In this document: piece by piece, positions 1 to 10,916 of the stretch
Numbering within the stretch: the stretch's first letter is position 1
How the letters are laid out: each line of letters opens with the position of its first letter
NCBI GenBank assembly: GCA_037957365.1
Contig: JARHVA010002683.1
Location: 1,282,001-1,346,000 of the forward strand
Direction of reading: 5' to 3'
Origin: Torreya grandis
Lineage: Eukaryota; Streptophyta; Pinopsida; Cupressales; Taxaceae
DNA length: 64,000 nucleotides
Notes under the pieces: generated by a model
What the model was told of the DNA's origin: nothing
Databases searched by the model: none
Seen by the model: only the letters and a program-made list of their open reading frames with translations
Translations under genes and position numbers: made by a program

Positions 1-2680
1 TTTACGCACAATCACAACAAAAGGGGCCTCTCCGTATAATATGTAAACCATCCTTTTCATCTGAAAATGACTGAATTCTTTTAGGCCATAATTATACTAT
101 AGGAAACAACAAAACATTATAATATAGGTTATTATGTACATCCTTCACACTTTGAATGGCAAATTTTTTTATTGGTATTCATATTTTTCATGCAAGATTA
201 TGAGTGATTTATTTTAACCACTTACCATTGATAGTTCTAATTTTTCATGGACCAATGTTTTTATTGATTTTTGTAATGAGGTATTTAACCAATTGGAGAG
301 CATGAGTATTGTTTTTATTGCTTTTTGTAATGAGGTATTTAACCAATTGGAGAGTATGAGTATTTCTACTACTCTTCATGACAAAATGAAACTCAAATCT
401 CTTTCCATTTTAAACCAAGATGTGAAATAATATTTACAATTACATTTTAAATTATTTAAAAATGATTCTATATACTCTATTTGATTTAACTAATATTTTC
501 CTCCTCATAGAACAAAACTTCACAACTATTTTCACAAAGATAGACTGCAGTAAAAGGTTATTAACCCTAGACACCTATAGAGAATCAAAATGGGGTGTAA
601 AATCATCCCATCATCCATTGATCATAAAAAGGATGTGGATTTATATTATTACTCATATGGATTATGTTCAATTGTCACAAACTCAAACTTGCTCTCACAT
701 TGACAATAATACTATAATCTTGTTCTCACTATTGATAATTTCATTATACATTGTATTATTTTATTTTAATCATGTTATATTTAAATATTACTTAGAATCA
801 TTCCCCTAATATTCCCAGCATTAACAACCTCAAAAAAATTATTTTTATCATAAATCTCCATGGGCTCTTCAATAGCAAGGTATCCACTTATCAATGATTT
901 TTACAATTTATATTTATTAAATAGTATTTATATATTCATTTGCTAGTTCCCTATTCTATTTTCAATTTTTATGGACCCCTTATCAAATGCAACATTTTTT
1001 GCCACCACCACCAACTAACCAAGTTGTAACCAAGGGAAAATAATTATCATTTCTATCCCTAAACAATGGCATAGTGCATTTGACAACATCAGAGTTTCCA
1101 ACCTTTCTCTTGGTTGTCTCCCTAGTTTAGGGGGAACTAATTTATTAGAATAAATAGATCTTGATGACATGTTTTTGTGGATGGAGAGTGGGGATAAATA
1201 TATTTTTTAAATCCTCATAATATGATTCAAAGATTTCAGCCAAAGGTGCTAAATATTGGTTCCCAATAACAACAAACACCTAGCTCTCCATCTAGCACAT
1301 GCACTCCCCTCTTAATCCTAAGATTCCAAATATGGATGATGAGATAACTACATTTCTTTTAGATAATTAATTGGTAGATAGTATTGACGTATATGTAAAA
1401 CAAATTATTATGGGTGAAGTTGGGTGTTTGAGATTATGAGAGTTAATGGCTAAAGTTTTAATGTATCAAATAAATGCTCATTTTCGTAATCACTCCAATG
1501 TGACCAATTTTTCAATTTGGTTTAAAATTAACTAGCAATAATTAAAGATTTGGCAGATCAAGCTGATTCAAGGGTAATAATTGTTACTAATAATTACAAT
1601 GATAATGTTTTAGATATTATGTTGAAAATTCTCTAGAACTTAAATACAGAAGCATATGTATACTACAACAAATGGGAAAATCACAAAATAACAATGCTTA
1701 TTATTGATGTAGAAAATGAAAAGGTAGTGGTAAGTTCTATTAATTGATGTTTGACATTTTCATTTAAATTCTATTAATGTTTAGCAAAATAATTTTATTT
1801 GTTTAATTAAAATAAAAATATGAAAATTTTAAGAATCAATCGAGGGTACTCAAAGTGCACCTCCAAAATGTCTAGAAAACATTAAATTGAATAATTTCTT
1901 TAAAATAAAAATTTATTTTGTTGAATAAAAACCATAATGATTTGAATTAAATCATCAAGGAGCATTGACTAGAACCTGTTATTTTTTTTTAATTACAAAG
2001 GTTATGTGGATACCTCATTACTTTTGGTACGAGATGTGGTAAAGTAAGGAAGGGAATTTTTCAAAAATATTAATGTTGCAGCCACTGATCTTCAAGAATT
2101 AGAGATCCTAAAATATGATATAATCCATGGAGAAGGAACATCTTCACCAAAATAAAAGTAGATAAACACTCTAGATATTTAAAAAAATGAATCAAAATAA
2201 TGTAAATATTGTAGTATTATAAGACATCATTTTTAAACTAAAAATATTTTTTTCTTATTTTAGCTTATTTAAAAAAAATCAATATATATTTTATATTTAT
2301 GGCCCCCTCATGTTTATAACGCTCAAATTTCACATTTATATTTCCAATTTAGTTAATCATTTATTAATGTGAAACATGTGGTTTAGTGTATTTATAGACA
2401 ATTGTTTGTATAATTTTGTGTGTGTCTAAATTTTAAAATAATTTGAAACTAGTAGATTGAATAATAAATTCCAACATTTTATTGAGATACAATATCATTG
2501 TGATGCAACACTTGATACATATCTTTTTTTACAAATATGCATTGTGCTTATAATATTGTAATGTGATCAAATTTACAAACCTAAATTATGATACAATATA
2601 TTTTTTAATAAATGTGAAAAAATATCATAATTGGTAATGAATTATATTTCAATTTGTTTATATTTATAATACACACCAAC
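1..2680. other. AT-rich stretch with no recognisable gene
   Basis: Only short interrupted reading frames occur here, such as a 115-codon frame at 462-809 that resembles nothing I know and has AT-driven composition. The one clear structure is a 54-bp tandem duplication at 256-363, listed separately. This could be very old transposon sequence, but I cannot place it in a family. Confidence 0.5.
256..363 (+). repeat. 54-bp tandem duplication (two copies)
   Basis: Positions 256-309 and 310-363 are the same 54-bp unit with about two mismatches. The unit length is a multiple of three, so both copies read in one frame as an 18-residue repeat (VFI-FCNEVFNQLESMSI), and the frame runs on to a stop near 429. 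It may be a piece of a decayed coding region, but no family was recognised. Confidence 0.8.
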
Positions 2681-4900
2681 TAAATCTTAGGTATGTTAAA
2701 AGATCTTTTTTTAGTTCATTCTTCATAGATTGCATTCATATCTTTTTTCTTAGAGGCAGTCTGACTATCAAAATTAAGATCATGTCTATTTGTCGTTGTG
2801 TTAGTGGTGTCTCTTTTTTTAGTGAGTGAACTCCCAATTCAAAGTACTCTTTCAAAAGGAAAGCCATTCACATGATAATGAAAAACATACAACCTCAAAC
2901 AAGTCCATATTTGTGTCTAATCTATTCCAAATTTTGAGTTTAATAAAATATAATGCAATAAATATCCTTTGATCTTTCATAGGCCCAAAATCATTTTTGT
3001 CATATTTCATATAATTAAGAATATTCTCTAATATTTTCCTATAGGATACTACTAGCATAATGTTTTTTCCTAGCCTTGTAATAGAACCGTTTTCAATTGG
3101 TTCACTTAAACACTTATATTGATCAATCATTGTATATCAAATCTATATAAATGACAAAGACATCAATAATTACTTCCTTAAAATACCTTTAATTTGACTT
3201 CATTGATCTCCATATATTTGATGAAATTTTTAATGAGAGTAACCATGTATTTGAGAAATAGATTGCATGTTAGCTCTTCACCATCTCTAGTGTTCTAAAA
3301 TATGGGATTTTTCACTTCCAAGGTTTTAATCAAGTCATCCATTTTAAAAAATCTCAATAGTAGATAGGGTTTGTGAAATCCTTTTCAATTTCATCTACAT
3401 CTCATAAGTAACCATATCATATAGTATGCATGTTATAGGAGCTTATTTAATCTTTTTCTCTTAGTAAATCAACATGTTTTTTAAATGTGTGCATTGGTAT
3501 CTCCTTCCCATTAACCATAACACAAATATTATCATTAATACAAAACATAAAATATATTTTAGGGTCTTTAATATTTGTAAAAAATTTCCACATGCCAAAT
3601 ATTGGTCACTTAAAACATTCTTGTGAGAAGTATAACATATCTAGAGATTAACAAATCTATTTTTTCAACAATATGAAGTCAGCAATGTATATGGATCTCT
3701 CTTTTGCATGTTTCATCAAGCATTGTATTTATTTCAACATAGGTAGAATACCATATAATGTCAACAAAAATTTTATGTCTTTTAAATGGTACAACAAATC
3801 CCTTATCTTGTCAACTTCCATCAGTTATTTACACATAAAACCTACTAATAATGGATATTTTTTGAAATTTCTACATGTTGGCTTATACATAGAGATCTAT
3901 TTTTATCAACATATTTGAAAACAAAATTACCATCAATCACATCAATTCCATATTTTTAAAAATCTAATTTTATTTTTTGGACTGTTGGATATTTATGCAA
4001 GCAAGTCATGGATACGTTCCTTCACTTTTATGACATTTTCAAATGTGCTAACAATATTGCAAGAAAGATCAATTATATGATCCATGTAATAAAATGGAAT
4101 CATATATGGGGTAATTTGTATTTGTAGTCAAACTTAGATCCTAGTTTTGTGTCCTTACATCACTGATGCACCATCAACGCCGATACACACTTAATTGGTA
4201 GGTATAGCATAATTATTCATCTCAGTAATATCTTTCAAATTAAAAATAATCAATCTATAAAGGTCTTCAGAATTGTAAATTTTTGTCATTTTATATACAT
4301 CTAACAAATGAGGTTCCCTTGAATGGTTATGAAAAGTATAAACATGAATATAAACCCATGATATGTTGTTAACCATTGTGACCTCATCGATTGACAAGGG
4401 AAATTGTGTATTTTTTACCTTTTCTTTCAAATCCGCTTTCCCAACTCATGGCAAGACATTTTTCCAATTCCCAATGACTACTATCTAACAATTTGGATTG
4501 TGAAATGTTATGAAATCCGTTATACTGAAAAAAAAATATTGTAATCTATAAAATCACATATATGTCTACCTTTTCTCAGAATATGATATATGGTAGATAA
4601 TTGTATATTTTTGATATGAAGATTATCTTGAGTAACTTTTCCTAAGTGAGATGTTATTGTTCTTCCTTTCTCAACCATATGTCATAGACATTTCTGATGA
4701 TCTTCACACTCTATTGCATACTTTACATGCATGCTTTTTTTTCATCTTTCCATCTCTATGTTTTTTGGTTTGTTTATCTTTTTGTTTGACCGATACATAT
4801 ATTTTTCCATAATTTTTCTCAGTTGTGTCCAACATAAACTGCATTTTGTTATCATTTCCTAGTTTCTATCTACATATTGTACATCTTCATTCTGTTGGAG
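2680..4900 (-). pseudogene. hAT-like (DUF4371 type) transposase remnant
   Basis: On the minus strand the frame at 4430-4191 reads FPLSIDEVTMVNNISWVYIHVY. This matches the core of the DUF4371/hAT-like transposases found in plants and animals, where the usual wording is S-DE-T-V-NQSW-S-H-Y. Just past its stop come VCIGVDGASVM and, further on, a stretch like the family's PFMIGVHCMAHR segment (PYMIPFYYMDHI). The reading frame then continues in broken pieces down to about 2700, including a 92-codon frame at 3130-2852. Many stops and frameshifts mean no protein is made. I saw no terminal inverted repeats or 8-bp target duplication, so the element ends are approximate. The family assignment is inferred from motif order only. 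Confidence 0.5.
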
Positions 4901-5496
4901 AATCAATAGTCTAAAACATTTGCCTCGTAAGTGACCTAGAGAATAGATAAAATGCATAATATGACCAATAAGTTGATAGCTAAAAGTGCTATTTAAGCTA
5001 CATTATTGGGTCAGGGAAAGTAGTCCCTTACATCGCCAGCATAATGGTTAACAATGAATTCAGTATGAGCGCAAGTTTTGGCTTGAAAAACCATTTGTGA
5101 TCTTTAGTTCAAACTATTCAGAAATTCTTAGTCTTATGGTAATCTGCAAATATGGTTTTTAAATCATTTATTAAGCGAATTGTGTTTCTTGTAACGATCT
5201 TATTTCAATTAATAAAATAAAATCAATATAAGGGTCTGCTTGCTTCATATGTAGTTTGCACAAGACTGAAATAATGAATTAGATTAAGTTAAGGAGGAGC
5301 TAGAGAAAATCCGCAGGTAGCTAGAAAGACCCAAATTTTGCATAAATGTAACCAACACTAAAAATGAATTTCTGTCATCAAATTCTCAACTGCGTGGTCG
5401 GATAAACAAAAAATCTCAATTCTGATCAATGTAGGGAAGGAGTGTGTTAATTGTTTTCTTCTTCTTTTTGCTGCAGAAAAAAGGAATTATTTGGAA
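4901..5496. other. spacer without recognised gene
   Basis: There is no convincing reading frame. The end of this stretch (about 5450-5480) has a pyrimidine-rich run ending in TGCTGCAG that could be an old intron acceptor for the glycosyltransferase pseudogene that follows. Confidence 0.4.
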
Positions 5497-5665
5497 ATGG
5501 ATTCAAGAGACATGGTTGTCAATCCAGGAATTGCCGAGCTGCAGATTTGCCGATCTGTCGTCTTTGTTTTCTGGATAGAAATCTCCACTATGTCGAGAAT
5601 TTTAACTGTACGTCGTGGGTGATTTTGAATGTTTTTAGTGAGCTTGAAAGTGGCGATATAGTCTT
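5497..5665 (+). pseudogene. UDP-glycosyltransferase pseudogene, 5' part
   Basis: Two overlapping frames carry glycosyltransferase-like wording: VNPGIAELQI in one, then FLDRNLHYVENFNCTSWVILNVFSELES in the next. In plant family-1 UDP-glycosyltransferases the sequence IPG..PLQ..DLPSF is followed by SWVL-NTF-ELES, which is the same order. The change of frame between them shows a frameshift. The sequence is cut at 5665 by the copia element and resumes at 10912 after a duplicated GTCTT. Intact enzymes move sugar from UDP-sugar to small acceptors in the cytosol; this copy cannot. The acceptor specificity and subfamily cannot be told. Confidence 0.65.
5661..5665. repeat. target site duplication GTCTT (left)
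   Basis: GTCTT lies directly before the LTR start (TGAAGG). The same five bases directly follow the other LTR at 10912-10916. This is the 5-bp duplication expected for copia integration and it is still perfect. Confidence 0.95.
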
Positions 5666-6050
5666 TGAAGGAAAAATATGAATAGAAAATAAACAAGAAA
5701 ACAAGAACTATTAACTCAGAACTCAGAAAGCTACAGCAATCTTGAGAAACACAATTCTATTCATCTTCTAATTTCCCTTGATTACAATGTGCGCCCTTAG
5801 CGTCTTTTTATAGATTTAAAAAACTAAACAATAACTGAAAATAGACTCATCTATTATTAGCTTCAACTACTTAACTAACTGCTTGTTCAAACAAACTCAT
5901 ATCTAACTGATTGTTAACTAACTCAATCCTAACTGTCAGTTTACTAACTGATGCTTAACACCCAGTTTACTAACTGTTTGTTTAACTGCTTGCTTGCATG
6001 ATGGAGGGAGGTGGGAGAAATTATCTCCAATTAATCTTGACTTTCTAACA
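5666..6050 (-). repeat. 3' LTR of young copia element
   Basis: This 385-bp LTR starts TG and ends CA. On the element strand a TATA-like CTATAAAAAGACG lies at 5814-5801. The U3 part carries seven TAACTG motifs (CAGTTA on the element strand), the core of plant MYB binding sites, several inside repeated GTTAGT context. It matches the 10524-10911 copy apart from a 3-bp indel. Confidence 0.96.
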
Positions 6051-6058
6051 CTCCCCCT
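6051..6058 (-). other. polypurine tract of young copia element
   Basis: On the element strand AAGGGGGAG runs directly into the 3' LTR start TGTTAG. The gag-pol stop codon TAA overlaps its first bases, so there is no spacer between the reading frame and the plus-strand priming site. Confidence 0.9.
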
Positions 6059-9000
6059 TAATTTCTACCACTTACAATTTTAGCATTTACAATGCCTAAA
6101 TTTTGTCTCAAATAATCAAAGGTCTCTTTAGGTAATGCCTTTGTGAATATATCTGCTAGTTGATCTTCAGATCTGCAAAAATCCAGATGGATTTCTCCAT
6201 TGTTCACTAACTCTCTGATAAAGTGAAATCTTGTATCTATGTGCTTGCTCCTCTTGTGAAACACATGATTTTTTGATAAAGCGATTGCTGATTTGTTATC
6301 ATAGAAGATTGGTGTTGACTCCTTCTGTGCCTGTAATAAATCTTTCAATATTCTTCTCATCCATGTTGCTTGACATGCTGCTGATGTGGCTGCAACATAC
6401 TCTGCTTCAGCTGATGAAAGTGTCACTATAGGCTGCTTTTTGGATGCCCATGTGACCACACCTTTGCCTAAAATAAAGGCATGTCCAGAAGTACTCTTCC
6501 TATCATCAACGCTACCTGCAAAATCACTATCTGTAAAACCAATCAAACTAAAATCGTTAGTTGTGGAATATAAAATTCCATAATCTGTAGTTCCTGCCAC
6601 ATATCTTAATATCCTTTTTCCAACTTGCCAATGTGAGTCTTTTGGTGACTCCATGAATCTTGAGATTAAGCTAACCCCATAACTGATATCTGGTCTAGTA
6701 GCTGTAAGATACATCAAACTACCAACTAGCCTTTTGAATATTGTAGAATCAACATTGGATCCTTTGTCTTCTTTGCTAAGTTTAGTCCCTGTAGCAACTG
6801 GTGTAGGTGCTGGTTTACAATTCAGCATCTTAAATCTTTTTAACACATCCTTTGCATACTTTGTTTGACAGATAAATATACCTTTCTCTGATTGTTCAAC
6901 TTCTATTCCCAAAAAATACTTCATTAATCCCAAATCTGTCATTTCAAATTCATTCTTCATTGCTGATTTAAAAGTGTCTACAGACAAATTTCCAGTAAAA
7001 ATCAAATCATCAACATATAAACACACAATTAAAATTTGACCTTCTTTGCTGATTTTTGTGTACAAAGTAGGCTCACTATCGCTTCTGCTGAATCCTTTGC
7101 TTATCATATAAGAATCTATCCTGCTATACCATGCTCTTGGTGCTTGCTTAAGACCATAAAGAGCTTTCTTCAATCTGTAAACTTTTTCTTCATGTCCTTG
7201 AACTTCATAACCTGTGGGCTGTTTCACATATACTTCTTCATCTAGAAATCCATTCAAAAAAGCTGATTTTACATCCATTTGATATACATACCAATTATTT
7301 TGAGCAGCTATGGATAATACCATTCTTACAGTATCCAATCTAGCAACTGGTGCAAATGTTTCATTATAGTCCACTCCATGTTCTTGTGCAAAACCTTTTG
7401 CAACTAACCTTGCTTTGTGCTTTTCAACATTTCCATCTGCATCAAATTTAGTCTTATAAACCCATTTAACTCCAATACAATCCTTACCTTCAGGTAGAGT
7501 AGTTAGATCCCATGTTTGATTTCTTTCAATAGCATTCAATTCTTCATCCATTGCTTTTAGCCAATGTTCCTCATTCACTGCTTCTTCATAAGACATAGGG
7601 TCATGAGTGAAAAGAGCAAAATTTGAAACCAAATCTAATTTTTCTTCTTCTTGATTGTAAATCTCATTTAAACTTCTCATCTTCTTACCTTTAAATCTTG
7701 CTCTTAAAGTAGCAAGAGTTGGATTTGATTCATCACTTACTTGTGAATTTGGAGTAGGGTGACATGCATGACTAGATTCACCTTGTTCAAACCTCTTGGG
7801 GGTTCTTGCTGGAGTGTTTGTACCTGTTTGTGTAGAGGATTGTCCACCTTGCAAATTTTGTTCTTCAGAAACTTCTTCATCCTGTGGAATTGGTGCCCCA
7901 ACAATGATGGTGCTACCATCCCATGCTTCTGCTTCCTTAAATTCAACATCCCTGCTAATAATCACTTGCTTTGAAACTGGGTTATATAACTTATATGCCT
8001 TTGATTCTTCAGAATAGCCAATAAAAATGCATTTCTCACCTCTGTCATCAAGTTTCTTTCTCAATTTAGATGGTATAAGAGAATATGCTACACAACCAAA
8101 AATTCTGAAATGATATACACTATATTTCTTACCATTCCATGCTTCTTGTGGAATTCGATCTCTGACACTCTTTGTTGGGCTTCTGTTCAGAATATACACT
8201 GCACAAGCTACTGCTTCTGCCCAATATTCATTTGACAAGTGTTTAGCTTTTAACATGCTTCTTGCCATTTCCATGACTGTTCTGTTCTTTCTTTCTGCTA
8301 CACCATTCTGCTGTGGTGTGTACCTTGTAGTCAACTGTCTTTTGATTCCATGATATCTGCAAAAATCTTGAAATTGATTAGACATATATTCACCACCTCT
8401 ATCAGATCTGAGTACCTTGATATATCGGCCACTCTGCTTTTCAACCATTGCCTTGAATTCTTTAAACTTTCCAAATGCTTCAGATTTGTTTTTGAGAAAG
8501 TAGATCCAAGTCTTTCTGCTAAAGTCATCAATGAATGTTAGAAAATAAGTACTACCTCCAAATGATGGAGTTTGCATTGGTCCACATAAATCACTATGGA
8601 CTAACTCCAATATTACCTTAGCTCTATATGAGCCTCCTACTGGAAAACTCTCTCTATGCTGTTTTGCCAGAATACAACTGTCACATGAACTTCCTGGCTG
8701 TTCTATTGGTGGTAAACCCTTCACCATATTTTTCTTCTGTAACAAATTTAAAGCTCCAAAATGTAAGTGTCCGTACCTTAAGTGCCATAACCATGATTGA
8801 TCTAGCTGTATGGATTTGTAGTGAGCTTCTTCTTCTCCTTGGATGCACTGAATATGAAGAGGGAACATGCGATTCTTGGTCATCTCCACTTTTCCTATCA
8901 ACCTGTCACTTGGAACCTTGTCCAATATTGTGCAGACATTATCCATAAAAGATACTCTGTAACCTTTCTGCACTAACTGACCAACACTCAAAAGATTATG

Positions 9001-10215
9001 TTTTAATCTAGGTACAAAATAAACATCAGGTATAAATCTTCTTTCACCATTCTTGGCCAAAACATTTATGACACCTTTACCCATGACATCGACTGTGATA
9101 TCATTTCCTAGTTTCACTTCTGATCTTACAGAATCATCAAGACTAGCAAAAAATTCTTTATTTCCTGTCATATGATTACTGCATCCACTGTCTAAAAACC
9201 AAATATCTTTAGCTTTTTCTTGAGTAACATTACAAGTAAGAAACATGCTTCCGGAATTAGAACTAGATTCATCTGTGTAATTAGCATTCTGATTGTACAC
9301 ATATCCTGGTTTATTTCTGCAGTCACTAGCATAATGACCATATTTCTTGCAATAATAACATTGAACATGAGATTTATCAAACCTTTGAGAACCTTGCTGT
9401 GAGTGGTTGTGACCACGTCCTCTGTTGTTGTAGTTTCCTCTACTACTGTAGTTTTTATTGTTCTCATCTTCCTCTGAATTGTTCTTTCCATATCTGCCTC
9501 TGCCTCTTCCTCTGAAGCTTGACCTGGCTCTTCCTCTTCCTCTGCCAACTGATACCTGTGACTTGAATGCATTCTCAAGCGAAGAGTTATTCCTATTCAT
9601 TCTGGATTCATGTGTTAACAAAGAACCCATTAATTCATCTACAGATAATTGTTCCAAATCTTTAGTTTCTTCAATAGCTACTACTATAGCATCGAACTTA
9701 CTGGGTAAACATCTGAGTACTTTCTCTATAATCTTCTGATCTGTTATCGTTTCTCCATTAGATCTAATCTGATTCACTATATTCAAAACTTGACCCATAA
9801 ACTGATCTATTGATTCTGATTCATTCATTTGCAAATTTTCAAAAGTTCTTCTTAGAGATTGCAATTTAGCAATTTTTACCTTCGTATTACCTCTATAAGT
9901 GGTCTCCAAGATTTTCCATGCCTCTCTGGATCGCGTTGCTGCTGCAACTCTGGAAAATATCGATTCATCCAATCCCTGTTGGATTATAAATAAGGCTTTT
10001 GCATCTTTCTTTCTGTTCTCTTTAAGGTGGTCCTTTTGTGCTTGATTTAATGCCAGATGGGCTGCCTCATCCTGCGGTTCTACAAAACCACTTTCTACCA
10101 AATCCCATACATCTTGTGAGCAAAATAAAGTTCGCATCTTAATTGCCCAAAAATCATAATTCTTACCATCAAAAACGGGAATTTGAGGCTGTGAAATACT
10201 GTTAGATGCAGCCAT
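6058..10215 (-). CDS. copia gag-pol polyprotein, 1385 aa
   Basis: This is a single open frame with all copia domains in order. The gag region covers residues 1-230, followed by an RG-rich stretch (223-268) and a zinc knuckle CX2CX4HX4C at 286-299. The aspartic protease has DSG at 342-344. The integrase follows a pre-integrase segment (WHLRYGHL, CDSC) and has D542, D605 and E641 in the D,D35E spacing. The reverse transcriptase has YVDD at 1067-1070, and RNase H has D1229, E1270 and D1306. Integrase before reverse transcriptase defines copia. The start at 10215 gives a typical MAASNS-type gag beginning and leaves a 308-bp leader. Length is normal for a one-frame plant copia. No frameshift or stop separates gag from pol, so the gag excess would need another mechanism such as splicing or proteolysis; none is evident from the sequence. 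Confidence 0.97.
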   Translation of the reverse strand: MAASNSISQPQIPVFDGKNYDFWAIKMRTLFCSQDVWDLVESGFVEPQDEAAHLALNQAQKDHLKENRKKDAKALFIIQQGLDESIFSRVAAATRSREAWKILETTYRGNTKVKIAKLQSLRRTFENLQMNESESIDQFMGQVLNIVNQIRSNGETITDQKIIEKVLRCLPSKFDAIVVAIEETKDLEQLSVDELMGSLLTHESRMNRNNSSLENAFKSQVSVGRGRGRARSSFRGRGRGRYGKNNSEEDENNKNYSSRGNYNNRGRGHNHSQQGSQRFDKSHVQCYYCKKYGHYASDCRNKPGYVYNQNANYTDESSSNSGSMFLTCNVTQEKAKDIWFLDSGCSNHMTGNKEFFASLDDSVRSEVKLGNDITVDVMGKGVINVLAKNGERRFIPDVYFVPRLKHNLLSVGQLVQKGYRVSFMDNVCTILDKVPSDRLIGKVEMTKNRMFPLHIQCIQGEEEAHYKSIQLDQSWLWHLRYGHLHFGALNLLQKKNMVKGLPPIEQPGSSCDSCILAKQHRESFPVGGSYRAKVILELVHSDLCGPMQTPSFGGSTYFLTFIDDFSRKTWIYFLKNKSEAFGKFKEFKAMVEKQSGRYIKVLRSDRGGEYMSNQFQDFCRYHGIKRQLTTRYTPQQNGVAERKNRTVMEMARSMLKAKHLSNEYWAEAVACAVYILNRSPTKSVRDRIPQEAWNGKKYSVYHFRIFGCVAYSLIPSKLRKKLDDRGEKCIFIGYSEESKAYKLYNPVSKQVIISRDVEFKEAEAWDGSTIIVGAPIPQDEEVSEEQNLQGGQSSTQTGTNTPARTPKRFEQGESSHACHPTPNSQVSDESNPTLATLRARFKGKKMRSLNEIYNQEEEKLDLVSNFALFTHDPMSYEEAVNEEHWLKAMDEELNAIERNQTWDLTTLPEGKDCIGVKWVYKTKFDADGNVEKHKARLVAKGFAQEHGVDYNETFAPVARLDTVRMVLSIAAQNNWYVYQMDVKSAFLNGFLDEEVYVKQPTGYEVQGHEEKVYRLKKALYGLKQAPRAWYSRIDSYMISKGFSRSDSEPTLYTKISKEGQILIVCLYVDDLIFTGNLSVDTFKSAMKNEFEMTDLGLMKYFLGIEVEQSEKGIFICQTKYAKDVLKRFKMLNCKPAPTPVATGTKLSKEDKGSNVDSTIFKRLVGSLMYLTATRPDISYGVSLISRFMESPKDSHWQVGKRILRYVAGTTDYGILYSTTNDFSLIGFTDSDFAGSVDDRKSTSGHAFILGKGVVTWASKKQPIVTLSSAEAEYVAATSAACQATWMRRILKDLLQAQKESTPIFYDNKSAIALSKNHVFHKRSKHIDTRFHFIRELVNNGEIHLDFCRSEDQLADIFTKALPKETFDYLRQNLGIVNAKIVSGRN

Positions 10216-10508
10216 TTCTTAAGCTTGAATGACTTTCTGGTCACTGTTTCTGACACACAGTCACCGCCGTCGGTTACACTGCCGAGGTCGGTCGCTGAAA
10301 TCGCCGACGTCGGTTCTTTCTGCCGTCGTCGGTCACTTGTTGGTCTGGGGTCGGCCGATGTCGGTCTATAACTGCCGATGTCGGTCTCTGCGCTGCCTGC
10401 TGGCAATACCTGCGCTTTTCCTTCACCCGACTGCTTCGCTCCCCTTGCTGGCTGCTTTTCTAACCAGGGTTTTCTCTTTCTAACCTGCGCTCTTCTGCCA
10501 CAACCTGT
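10216..10508 (-). promoter_or_regulatory. copia 5' leader with repeated CCGAYRTCGG-like motif
   Basis: The untranslated leader between the primer site and gag is much richer in G and C than its surroundings. It holds about seven related copies of a GCCGAYGTCGGT-like word between 10260 and 10400, many of them near-palindromic. The related element at 61.9-62.1 kb has a similar but independently varied array. By position it covers the region where retroelement RNAs usually carry packaging or dimer signals; that role is inference. Confidence 0.6.
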
Positions 10509-10520
10509 GCTCTGATACCA
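10509..10520 (-). other. primer binding site (initiator tRNA-Met)
   Basis: On the element strand TGGTATCAGAGC begins three bases inside the 5' LTR. This is the standard plant copia site complementary to the 3' end of initiator methionine tRNA. Confidence 0.95.
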
Positions 10521-10523
10521 ATT

Positions 10524-10911
10524 TGAAGGAAAAATATGAATAGAAAATAAACAAGAAAACAAGAACTATTAACTCAGAACTCAGAAAGCTACAGCAATCT
10601 TGAGAAACACAATTCTATTCATCTTCTAATTTCCCTTGATTACAATGTGCGCCCTTAGCGTCTTTTTATAGATTTAAAAAACTAAACAATAACTGAAAAT
10701 AGACTCATCTATTATTAGCTTCAACTACTTAACTAACTGCTTGTTCAAACAAACTCATATCTAACTGATTGTTAACTAACTCAATCCTAACTGTCAGTTT
10801 ACTAACTGATGCTTAACACCCAGTTTACTAACTGTTTGTTTAACTGCTTGCTTGCATGATGAAGGAGGGAGGTGGGAGAAATTATCTCCAATTAATCTTG
10901 ACTTTCTAACA
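10524..10911 (-). repeat. 5' LTR of young copia element
   Basis: This 388-bp LTR carries the promoter for the element. It contains the same TATA-like site and seven TAACTG motifs as the 3' LTR. The only difference seen is an extra GAA near 10861 in a purine-rich run. Confidence 0.96.
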
Positions 10912-10916
10912 GTCTT
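10912..10916. repeat. target site duplication GTCTT (right)
   Basis: Perfect partner of 5661-5665, directly after the LTR terminal CA. Confidence 0.95.

Larger units (their letters stand above)
5666..10911 (-). mobile_element. complete young Ty1/copia retrotransposon
   Basis: The element is 5246 bp and reads on the minus strand. It has two LTRs (385 and 388 bp), a primer binding site, one uninterrupted gag-pol frame, a polypurine tract and a perfect 5-bp target duplication. By eye, the two LTRs differ only by one 3-bp GAA gain or loss near the terminus. Since LTRs are identical at insertion, the element is young. Nothing visible prevents it from being autonomous. It interrupts an already broken UDP-glycosyltransferase copy. 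A shortened, older relative sits at 61456-63522. Confidence 0.97.

Noticed and set aside
6231..9739. Many 60-128 codon frames on the plus strand and in shifted minus frames
   Set aside because: They are shadows of the intact copia gag-pol frame.
10095..10562. 155-codon minus-strand frame across the copia leader and gag start
   Set aside because: It overlaps the primer site, the leader repeats and the beginning of gag in another frame; codon content reflects the GC-rich leader repeat.
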